Assembly (NCBI GenBank): GCA_946482115.1
Contig: CAMLQP010000085.1
Location: 1-10,292 of the forward strand
Length of the DNA stretch: 10,292 bases
Direction: 5' to 3'
Source of the DNA: an uncultured Comamonadaceae bacterium
GTDB taxonomy: Bacteria > Pseudomonadota > Gammaproteobacteria > Burkholderiales > Burkholderiaceae
Shown here: piece by piece, positions 5,201 through 10,292 of the stretch
Numbering within the stretch: position 1 is the stretch's first letter
Layout of the letters: the number at the start of each line of letters is the position of its first letter
The notes under the pieces: model-generated
The model's database searches: none
Told to the model about the DNA's origin: nothing
The model's input: only the letters and a program-made list of their open reading frames with translations
Translations under genes and position numbers: made by a program

Positions 5201-7578
5201 GCGCGCACGGCTACCGCAGCCTGATCAGCCTGCCGCTGAACCGCCGCGACGAACCCCGCGCCTTCGGCGTGCTGTGCCTGTTCGCCAGCGAGGTATCCCA
5301 GGTGGGCGCCGAAGAGAAGGCGCTGCTGGTGGAGCTGGCCGATGACCTGGCCTTTGGCATCGAACACCTGCGCGCGCAGGTCGAGCAGCGCCGCCTGCAG
5401 GACACCGTGCTCAAGGTGTCGGCCGCGGTGTCGGCCGCCGGTGGTGAAGCCTTCTTCGAACAGCTGGTGCGCAACATGACCGAGGCGCTGGGGGCCAGCA
5501 CCGGCTTCGTGGCCCGTTTCCTGCCGTCCGAACCCGGCCGGGCCCGCACGCTGGCGGCGGTGGTCGGCGGCGAGCGTGTGCCTGGCGTCGATTTCGAGCT
5601 GGCGGGCACACCTTGCGAGCGCCTGCGCGATCGCGACACCTTCGTCCAGCTCGAAGGCGTCGCCGACGCCTTCCCGGAGGCGGCCGGCCTGCGCCGGCAC
5701 GGCGCGCAGGCCTATGTCGGCCGCCGGCTGGACAATGCCCGGGGCGAGCCCATAGGCCTGCTGTTCGTGACTTTCAAGGAGCCGCTACAGGCGCGCGATT
5801 TCGTGGTCGGCACCCTGCAGATTTTTGCCGCGCGCGCCGCGGCCGAGCTCGAACGGCTCGAATCGGACCGCCGCATCCGCGACCAGGCCGAGCTGCTGGA
5901 CAAGGCCCGCGACGCCATCATCCTGCGCGACATGGACCACCGCATCATTTACTGGAACAAGGGTGCGGAACGCATGTATGGCTGGACCACCGAGGAAGCG
6001 CTGGGCCGGCGCACTCACGAGCTGCTCTACCAGGATGCCGCGCCTTACCACGTGGCCGCAGACCGGCTCATGGCCGAAGGCGAGTGGGTGGGTGAGGTCA
6101 TCCAGCGGCGCAAGGACGGCAGCCTTATGCCGGTGGAGGGCCGCTGGACCGTGGTCTGTGACGAGCAGGGTCGGCCCCAGTCGGTGCTGGGCATCAACAC
6201 CGATATCACCGAGCGCAAGGCGGCCGAGCGCGAAATCCAGAAGCTGGCGTTCTTCGACTCGCTGACCGGCCTGCCCAACCGCCAGCTGCTGATGGACCGC
6301 CTGGAGCATGCGTTGCTGAATGCCCAGCGCCAGCGCAGCGGCGGCGCGCTGCTGTTCATCGACCTCGACAACTTCAAGACCCTGAACGACACCCTGGGCC
6401 ACGACAAGGGCGACCAGCTGCTGCAGCAGGCCGCGCTGCGGCTGGGCGAAAGCGTGCGGGAGGTGGACACCGTGGCGCGGCTGGGCGGCGACGAGTTCGT
6501 TATCCTGCTCGAGAACCTGAGCCCCTCGCCGCACGACATCGCGATCCAGGCCCGTGCCGTCGGCGAGAAGGTGCTGCTGGCCATGAACGCCCCCTACCGC
6601 CTGGGCGTGTACGAGCACCAGTGCAGCTCCAGCATCGGCATCGCGCCGTTCACCCCGACCCACGGCGGGGCGGGGGAGCTGCTGCGCCAGGCCGACATCG
6701 CCATGTACCAGGCCAAGACGGCCGGCCGCAACACGCTGCGCTTCTTTGACCCCGGGCTGGAATCGGCGGTGAAGGCGCGCGCTGCGCTCGAGGCCGACCT
6801 GCGCCAGGCCCTCGTCCACCGCGAGTTCCTGCTGCACTACCAGCCGCAGGTGGACGGGCAGGGGCGCCTGCTGGGCGTGGAGGCCCTGTTGCGCTGGCAG
6901 CACCCGGTGCGCGGCCTGGTCCCGCCGGTCGAGTTCGTGCCGCTGGCCGAGGAGACCGGCCTGATCCTGCCCATGGGCGGCTGGGTGCTGCAGACCGCCT
7001 GCGCGCTGCTGGCGCAGTGGGACCGCGACCCCGCTCTGGCCGAGGCGATGGGGCGCGCCAGCCTGTCGGTCAACGTCAGCCCGCGCCAGTTCCACCACCC
7101 CGATTTCGCCGACCAGGTGATCGAGATGCTGCAGCGCACTGGCGCCGACCCCCGGCGGCTGAAGCTGGAGCTGACCGAAAGCCTGCTGGTGGAGGACATC
7201 GACGACACCATCGCCAAGATGAGCACGCTGCAGGCGCTGGGCGTGGGCTTCTCGCTCGACGACTTCGGCACCGGCTACTCGTCCCTGAGCTACCTCAAGC
7301 GGCTGCCGCTGGAGCAGCTCAAGATCGACCGCTCGTTCATCACCGACGTCCTCAGCGACGCCAACGACAGCGCCATCGCGCGCACCATCATCGCGCTGGG
7401 CCACACGCTGGGCCTGGCGGTGATCGCCGAGGGCGTGGAGACCGAGGCCCAGCGCGACTTCCTGCAGCGCCACGGCTGCAACGCCTTCCAGGGCTACCTG
7501 TTCAGCCGGCCGCTGCCGGCCGACGCGCTGCCCGGGTTCAGCCGGTCGCTGGTGCAAGGGGCCGCGCGCCAGCCCTGA
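2284..7578 (+). CDS. Giant multi-sensor cyclic-di-GMP protein: four GAF-like and five PAS-like modules, GGDEF and EAL domains
   Basis: This 1764-residue protein makes and/or degrades the second messenger c-di-GMP. Reading by eye, the modules are GAF (about 35-168), PAS (203-315), PAS (325-445), PAS (453-560), GAF (590-725), PAS (733-850), GAF (859-1033), GAF-like (1042-1193), PAS (1203-1311), GGDEF (1320-1491) and EAL (1499-1755). The cyclase site GGDEF is intact at 1401-1405, with the inhibitory RxxD site at 1392-1395 and the metal-binding IDLDNFK stretch near 1360. The phosphodiesterase site is also intact: EAL 1533-1535, the LTES glutamate 1632, DDFGTGYSS from 1659, K1680 and EGVET 1716-1720. 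No signal peptide or membrane segment is visible, so it should be cytoplasmic. ATG 2284 is the first possible start after an in-frame stop, but its ribosome site is poor. TTG 2320, with GGGGA eight bases upstream, is a credible alternative. Ligands and net activity are unknown. Confidence 0.95.
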   Translation: MAARHPTTGTPHLVRQLVVDEALRLQALQAYGVLDTPPEEAFDRLTYLAARLCAAPMAAITLVDADRLWFKSRIGLASEASPRVSSFCDHGIRSPELVVVPDASRDARFARNPLVVGPPGVRFHACVPLVTPQGLAIGALEVMDTQARDLDPLQREALQALGEQVMTLLELRLREQALQRLEREREWIHAALLRQAETLQIAGRMARVGGWIIEFGATQLIWSDTVAEIHGLEAGRTVTLEEAVTFYPEPYHDRLLHCIRRCGREGQPFDEEMQIVDVQGRRIWVRIMGQAVRGASGQIARIQGVLQDISMRKQAEDELARSEANFRRLADAMPIVVWTAEPDGTVDFINHALYEFTTAATVRDRGIDWLRSVHPEDRDRVRERWMTCVRSGEHYQAEYRLRRLDSPAEGAVYRWYLSEAEPVRDEAGRIVKWYGSNIDIDATKATEAAMASLADRLSSTLETISDAFVRLDRDWRLVYLNAAAERMTGRVRGEVLGMVFWEAFPLAVGSELERRYRQAMEERHPLAFEAYGPTVQRWVDVRVQPVDDGLVIYSRDITARRQAEEQAERDRETRAKLLRIQQEVATVDLPLAELLALMCRRAMEVTAASGGEAELVEGERLVTLASEGSSARPVGVAIGLHDSLGGLAVRSGQALISHDAWEDPRVDQSIARRYGVRSIVVAPLRTGQGIIGVLRLTHHEPARFGQHDLDHVQMLVETMGATVQRQRIAEQLKASELQYRLLFDQNPYPLWVSRAGGLKILAVNPAAIRHYGYSEAEFLGMRITDLWPPEWREELRARALDRLAMPGTFVLESRHRRKDGSVIDVEVTANVIDFNGQQAHLCLMADVTERRRVERDLARVSRAQRMLSACNEALIRTEDEATLLERICAITVEIGGYRMAWVGYARDDAGQAVVPVAHAGSDDGFLSGVQVSWSADSPYGQGAVGRTVRGRSAVIVPELGLSTSTDPWGARERAHGYRSLISLPLNRRDEPRAFGVLCLFASEVSQVGAEEKALLVELADDLAFGIEHLRAQVEQRRLQDTVLKVSAAVSAAGGEAFFEQLVRNMTEALGASTGFVARFLPSEPGRARTLAAVVGGERVPGVDFELAGTPCERLRDRDTFVQLEGVADAFPEAAGLRRHGAQAYVGRRLDNARGEPIGLLFVTFKEPLQARDFVVGTLQIFAARAAAELERLESDRRIRDQAELLDKARDAIILRDMDHRIIYWNKGAERMYGWTTEEALGRRTHELLYQDAAPYHVAADRLMAEGEWVGEVIQRRKDGSLMPVEGRWTVVCDEQGRPQSVLGINTDITERKAAEREIQKLAFFDSLTGLPNRQLLMDRLEHALLNAQRQRSGGALLFIDLDNFKTLNDTLGHDKGDQLLQQAALRLGESVREVDTVARLGGDEFVILLENLSPSPHDIAIQARAVGEKVLLAMNAPYRLGVYEHQCSSSIGIAPFTPTHGGAGELLRQADIAMYQAKTAGRNTLRFFDPGLESAVKARAALEADLRQALVHREFLLHYQPQVDGQGRLLGVEALLRWQHPVRGLVPPVEFVPLAEETGLILPMGGWVLQTACALLAQWDRDPALAEAMGRASLSVNVSPRQFHHPDFADQVIEMLQRTGADPRRLKLELTESLLVEDIDDTIAKMSTLQALGVGFSLDDFGTGYSSLSYLKRLPLEQLKIDRSFITDVLSDANDSAIARTIIALGHTLGLAVIAEGVETEAQRDFLQRHGCNAFQGYLFSRPLPADALPGFSRSLVQGAARQP

Positions 7579-7590
7579 CGCTGACCCCGG

Positions 7591-7616
7591 CCCCGGCCTG
7601 CGGACAGGGCTCGGGG
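7591..7616 (+). other. Hairpin filling the gap before the EI24 gene
   Basis: CCCCG at 7591-7595 pairs with CGGGG at 7612-7616, and CCTG at 7597-7600 pairs with CAGG at 7605-7608 around a CGGA loop, with a few unpaired bases between the two helices. Only ATTCC follows, so it is not a standard terminator. The right arm contains the GGGGA that would serve as ribosome site for the ATG at 7622, so the fold could hide that site. It might also mark the 3' end of the upstream message. Both roles are inferred. Confidence 0.45.
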
Positions 7617-7636
7617 ATTCCATGTATTCTTGCCGG

Positions 7637-8536
7637 ATGGGACTGGTACTCGATTCCTTCTGGCGCGCCGTCGCCTACTGCCTGCACCCGCGCGTCATCG
7701 CGCTGTCCATCCTGCCGCTGGTGCTCATGGTGGCGGCATCCTTCGCGCTCGGCTATTTCTTCTGGGACCCGGCCATCGCCGCCGTCACCGGCTGGCTGGA
7801 GTCCTACGAGCTGGTCAAGGCCTTCCTGGGCTGGCTGGACCGCCTGGGCGCCGGCGCGTTGCGTACCGTGTTCGCGCCGCTGCTGGTGCTGGCGCTCGCC
7901 ACGCCGCTGATCGTGCTGGGGGTGCTGCTGCTGGTGGCGGTCTTCATGACGCCGTCCATGGTCGATCTGGTGGCGCAGCGCCGCTTTCCGCTGCTGGAGC
8001 GCAGGCAGGGCGGCTCTTTCATCGCCAGCGCGCTCTGGTCGGTCGGCTCGCTGCTGCTCGCGGTGATCGCGCTGGTGGTGTCGCTGCCGCTGTGGCTGAT
8101 CCCGCCGCTGGTGCTGGTGCTGCCGCCCCTGATCTGGGGTTGGCTCACCTACCGGGTGTTCGCCTACGACGCCCTGGCACAGCATGCCAGCGCCGAGGAA
8201 CGGCGCAGCGTCATGGCGGGGCACCGCGCGCCGCTGCTGGCCATCGGCATCCTCACCGGCTACCTGGGCGCGGCGCCTTCGCTGCTGTGGGCGTCGGGCG
8301 CGATGTTCATCGCCATGGCGCCGCTGCTGGTGCCGCTGGCCATCTGGATCTACACACTGGTGCTGGCCTTCGCCTCGCTCTGGTTCGCGCACTACGCGCT
8401 GGGCGCGCTGGAGCGCCAGCGCGCCGCCGTAGCGGCCGCGCCTGTACCTGCGCCGGCCACGCCCGAAGCCGTGCCGGTCACCGGGCGCGGCCATGACGTG
8501 ATCGACGTGCCCGCGCGCCAGCTGCCGGAGTCCTGA
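7637..8536 (+). CDS. EI24 domain-containing (CysZ/EI24-like) integral membrane protein
   Basis: This inner-membrane protein of 299 residues fits the EI24/CysZ-like family, whose CysZ member transports sulfate; the role of this branch is unknown and sulfate transport should not be assumed. The N-terminus DSFWRAVAYCLHPRV is followed by hydrophobic segments at about 20-42, 78-105, 133-152, 153-175 and 200-255 (probably two). The C-terminal 45 residues are an Ala/Pro-rich, likely cytoplasmic tail ending in HDVIDVPARQ. Two in-frame ATGs are possible. ATG 7622 has GGGGA four bases upstream, but that lies in a hairpin arm and the start adds a nonconserved MYSCR. I favour 7637 because the protein then opens directly on the conserved DSFWRA region, though no clear ribosome site precedes it. 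The stop is two bases before the next gene, suggesting an operon and coupling. Confidence 0.85.
   Translation: MGLVLDSFWRAVAYCLHPRVIALSILPLVLMVAASFALGYFFWDPAIAAVTGWLESYELVKAFLGWLDRLGAGALRTVFAPLLVLALATPLIVLGVLLLVAVFMTPSMVDLVAQRRFPLLERRQGGSFIASALWSVGSLLLAVIALVVSLPLWLIPPLVLVLPPLIWGWLTYRVFAYDALAQHASAEERRSVMAGHRAPLLAIGILTGYLGAAPSLLWASGAMFIAMAPLLVPLAIWIYTLVLAFASLWFAHYALGALERQRAAVAAAPVPAPATPEAVPVTGRGHDVIDVPARQLPES
8527..8530 (+). promoter_or_regulatory. Ribosome binding site deciding the GTG start of the CinA-like gene
   Basis: GGAG, inside the last codons of the EI24 gene, lies eight bases before GTG 8539. It supports that non-ATG start and coupling of the two genes. Confidence 0.65.
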
Positions 8537-8538
8537 CC

Positions 8539-9360
8539 GTGAGCAACCCCGAATTCGGCCTCATCATCGTGGGCGACGAGATCCTGTCGGGCAAACGCGC
8601 CGACAAGCACCTCGCCAAGACCCTCGAACTGCTCGGCGAACGCGGCCTGTCGCTGGCCTGGGCCCGCTACGTGGGCGACGACCGCCGCCTCATCACGGCC
8701 GCGCTGCGCGACGCCTTCGCGGGTGATGGCGTGGTGTTCTGCTGCGGTGGCATCGGCGCCACGCCGGACGACCACACCCGCCAGTGCGCGGCAGCGGCGC
8801 TCGGCCGCCCGCTGGTCCTGCACCCCGAGGCGCGCGAGCTGATCCTGGAGCGCATGCGCGACGTGGCGGCGGAGCAGGGCATGCCCTACGAGCCCGACCG
8901 GCCCGACAACGTGCACCGCCTCAACATGGGCGTGTTTCCCGAAGGCGCGGCCATCGTGCCCAACCCGTACAACAAGATCCCCGGCTTCGACTGCACCGGG
9001 CCGGGCGGCGCGCGGGTGTTCTTCCTGCCCGGTTTCCCCGTGATGGCCTGGCCCATGATGGCCTGGGCGCTGGACACCCACTGCGCCCGCTGGTTCCATG
9101 CCAGCGCCCGCGAGGAACGCTCGGTCATCGTGTTCGGCTCCATGGAAGCTACGCTGACCCCGCTGATGGAACGCATCGAAGCCGAGCACCCGGGGGTCAA
9201 GGTGTTCAGCCTGCCCAGCGTGGATCACCCCGAGTATGGCCGCCACATCGAACTGGGGGTCAAGGGCGATGCGGCCCTGGCCCCGGCGGCTTATCAGCAG
9301 CTGCTGGCCGGGCTGGTCGCCACGGGTGCCCAATTGGGCCCCGAAATGGTGCGATCCTGA
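8539..9360 (+). CDS. Stand-alone CinA N-terminal / MoCF-type (COG1058) molybdopterin-binding-fold protein
   Basis: This 273-residue protein matches the N-terminal domain of CinA, with the MoaB/Mog-like fold. Its diagnostic motifs are GDEILSGKRADKHLAKTL (12-29) and GGIGATPDDHT (70-80), the glycine- and aspartate-rich loop that in this fold contacts the pterin or nucleotide. Full-length CinA is about 400-430 residues and carries a C-terminal nicotinamide-nucleotide amidase domain. That domain is absent here, and the stop is followed directly by the glnA control region, so this is the short single-domain form rather than a frameshifted CinA. COG1058 domains of some CinA proteins hydrolyse ADP-ribose; whether this one does is unknown. 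The GTG start has GGAG eight bases upstream and lies two bases after the EI24 stop. Databases often label such proteins competence/damage-inducible protein A, which should not be taken as proof of a competence role. Confidence 0.88.
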   Translation: MSNPEFGLIIVGDEILSGKRADKHLAKTLELLGERGLSLAWARYVGDDRRLITAALRDAFAGDGVVFCCGGIGATPDDHTRQCAAAALGRPLVLHPEARELILERMRDVAAEQGMPYEPDRPDNVHRLNMGVFPEGAAIVPNPYNKIPGFDCTGPGGARVFFLPGFPVMAWPMMAWALDTHCARWFHASAREERSVIVFGSMEATLTPLMERIEAEHPGVKVFSLPSVDHPEYGRHIELGVKGDAALAPAAYQQLLAGLVATGAQLGPEMVRS

Positions 9361-9373
9361 GGTGCCCCTTGCC

Positions 9374-9450
9374 GGTGCATCGCACCAATTATGTGCATAA
9401 GAGGCGCCTTTCGGCCCGATTCCCCGTTTCTGGTGCGGTGCATGCACAAT
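9374..9450 (+). repeat. Imperfect direct repeat pair in the glnA upstream region
   Basis: GGTGCATCGCACCAAT at 9374-9389 recurs as GGTGCATGCACAAT at 9437-9450, with two single-base gaps, offset by 63 bases (about six helical turns). The upstream copy overlaps the NtrC site. The downstream copy contains the 10-base palindrome GTGCATGCAC (9438-9447) and could be a second, degenerate NtrC site, although its right half around 9453-9459 is poor. Confidence 0.5.
9381..9397 (+). promoter_or_regulatory. NtrC (GlnG) enhancer site upstream of glnA
   Basis: CGCACCAATTATGTGCA has the GCAC-N7-GTGC dyad of known NtrC sites, such as those upstream of enterobacterial glnA, with a CA following the left half. 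Its centre is about 130 bases before the predicted glnA transcription start, a usual distance for a sigma-54 activator. Confidence 0.65.
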
Positions 9451-9491
9451 AGCGGGCTTGCTGCATCGGGCATTCCCGGAGATAGGGCAGT

Positions 9492-9508
9492 TTGGCACAG
9501 AACCTGCT
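9492..9508 (+). promoter_or_regulatory. glnA: Sigma-54 (RpoN) promoter of glnA
   Basis: TTGGCACAGAACCTGCT matches the sigma-54 consensus YTGGCACRNNNNTTGCW at all but one position. The invariant GG (9494-9495) and GC (9506-9507) have the required spacing. Transcription should start near 9519, giving a leader of about 44 bases. Together with the NtrC-type site upstream, this predicts induction under nitrogen limitation. Confidence 0.85.
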
Positions 9509-9550
9509 TGATTTGCCTGTCAACCCATTTTTCCATCCATTCCGCAAACT

Positions 9551-9555
9551 AGGAG
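9551..9555 (+). promoter_or_regulatory. glnA: Ribosome binding site of glnA
   Basis: AGGAG lies seven bases before ATG 9563, a near-ideal arrangement for a highly expressed gene. Confidence 0.85.
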
Positions 9556-9562
9556 ATTTCTG

Positions 9563-10292
9563 ATGGCCAAGACCGTCGCAGACGTGATGCAACTGGTGAA
9601 GGACAACGACGTCAAGTTCGTCGATTTCCGTTTCACCGACACCCGTGGCAAGGAGCAGCACGTCACCGTGCCGATCTCGGCGTTCGGCGAGGACAAGTTC
9701 ACCTCCGGCCATGCGTTCGACGGTTCCTCCATCGCGGGCTGGAAAGGCATCGAGGCGTCGGACATGCAGCTGATGCCCGACCCCAACACGGCCAACATCG
9801 ATCCCTTCTTCGAAGAGACCACCCTGTTCCTGCAGTGCGACGTGGTCGAGCCCTCCGACGGCAAGGCCTATGACCGCGACCCGCGCTCCATCGCCAAGCG
9901 CGCCGAGGCTTACCTGAAGGCCTCCGGCCTGGGCGACACCGCCTTCTTCGGCCCCGAGCCCGAGTTCTTCATCTTCGACGGCGTGCGCTGGAGCAACGAG
10001 CCCGGCAACGTGCACTTCGCCATCGACGAATATGAAGCACCCTGGAACAGCGGCAAGCAGCTCGAAGGCGGCAACCGCGGCCACCGCCCCACCGTCAAGG
10101 GCGGCTACTTCCCCGTGCCCCCGGTCGACAGCACGCAGGACATGCGCGCCGAGATGTCCCTGATCCTCGAATCCCTGGGCATCCCGGTCGAAGTGTTCCA
10201 CCACGAAGTGGCTGGCGCCGGCCAGAACGAAATCGGCACCAAGTTCTCGACCCTGGTCGAGCGCGCCGACTGGACCCAGGTCCTGAAGTACG
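9563..10292 (+). CDS. glnA: Type I glutamine synthetase, N-terminal half (3' truncated by window)
   Basis: The first 243 residues of glutamine synthetase type I, normally about 470 residues, are present; the frame is open to the window edge. The enzyme condenses glutamate and ammonia with ATP to glutamine and is the main entry of ammonia under nitrogen limitation. Visible are the N-terminal beta-grasp domain with FDGSSIAGW (52-60), the metal-ligand segment GPEPEFFIF with E132 and E134, and [12 protein letters not shown] (213-224) with E215 and E223, equivalent to the E. coli active-site glutamates. The C-terminal adenylylation tyrosine lies outside the window. The start is set by AGGAG seven bases upstream. 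A sigma-54 promoter and NtrC-type site precede it, predicting nitrogen control; ntrB and ntrC are often found downstream in related bacteria but cannot be seen here. The gene is not expected to be co-transcribed with the CinA-like gene. Confidence 0.97.
   Translation, partial: MAKTVADVMQLVKDNDVKFVDFRFTDTRGKEQHVTVPISAFGEDKFTSGHAFDGSSIAGWKGIEASDMQLMPDPNTANIDPFFEETTLFLQCDVVEPSDGKAYDRDPRSIAKRAEAYLKASGLGDTAFFGPEPEFFIFDGVRWSNEPGNVHFAIDEYEAPWNSGKQLEGGNRGHRPTVKGGYFPVPPVDSTQDMRAEMSLILESLGIPVEVFHHEVAGAGQNEIGTKFSTLVERADWTQVLKY

Noticed and set aside
2254..5700. Antisense open frame of 1148 codons opposite the GGDEF/EAL gene
   Set aside because: It mirrors the codon pattern of the + strand gene: high third-position GC leaves few stops on the opposite strand. 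The translation is rich in His, Gln, Arg, Ala and Gly with no recognisable domain, while the + strand frame holds canonical GAF, PAS, GGDEF and EAL motifs.
5785..7623. Antisense open frame of 612 codons opposite the GGDEF and EAL domains
   Set aside because: Same composition artefact, with low-complexity Gln/Arg/Ala/Val-rich translation and no domain, opposite unmistakable catalytic motifs.
7601..7630. Sigma-70-like boxes CGGACA and TATTCT before the EI24 gene
   Set aside because: Each matches only four of six positions, and the -35-like box lies in the hairpin. Not strong enough to list as a promoter.
9374..9386. GGTGC-ATC-GCACC as a terminator for the CinA-like gene
   Set aside because: The stem is only five base pairs with a three-base loop and no T tract follows. 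The NtrC-site reading explains the sequence better.
9458..9486. TTGCTG / GATAGG as a sigma-70 promoter of glnA
   Set aside because: The -10 box matches only three of six positions, and the adjacent sigma-54 promoter is far stronger.
1..10292. Mobile element, phage, toxin-antitoxin or CRISPR content
   Set aside because: No transposase, integrase, terminal inverted repeats, repeat-spacer array or small toxin/antitoxin pair is visible. Composition looks even across the window apart from short AT-richer intergenic stretches.

Overview
The window is GC-rich, densely packed chromosomal DNA with every confident gene on the + strand. The protein types point to a betaproteobacterium of the order Burkholderiales, probably Comamonadaceae: a short BpH3-like H-NS protein, an RluC/HAD neighbourhood, and an EI24 - CinA-like - glnA order. 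This placement is inferred from protein character and gene order, not from a search.

Layout: (1) 2-328, the 3' end of rluC, a 23S rRNA pseudouridine synthase cut by the window edge. (2) 414-731, an H-NS family nucleoid protein closed by a textbook intrinsic terminator at 767-805. (3) 814-2201, a HAD phosphatase and rsuA (16S rRNA pseudouridine synthase) that overlap by 4 bases and probably form a two-gene operon. (4) 2284-7578, a very large soluble cyclic-di-GMP protein of 1764 residues with four GAF-like and five PAS-like sensor modules, then intact GGDEF and EAL domains. It fills half the window. (5) 7637-9360, an EI24 membrane protein and a stand-alone CinA N-terminal (MoCF-type) protein, two bases apart and probably translationally coupled. 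(6) 9361-9562, a regulatory region with a clear sigma-54 promoter and an NtrC-type enhancer, followed by glnA (glutamine synthetase) from 9563 to the window end.

The genes form small independent units rather than one system. rluC and rsuA both modify rRNA. The GGDEF/EAL protein is a signalling hub with unknown inputs. glnA is the nitrogen-assimilation unit, and its upstream DNA predicts control by NtrC and sigma-54. I see no tRNA, rRNA, CRISPR array, insertion sequence, phage gene or other mobile element. I found no convincing new multi-gene system. The items most worth a second look are the eleven-module GGDEF/EAL protein, the terminator sitting 8 bases before the HAD start codon, the hairpin filling the gap before the EI24 gene, and the architecture of the glnA control region.
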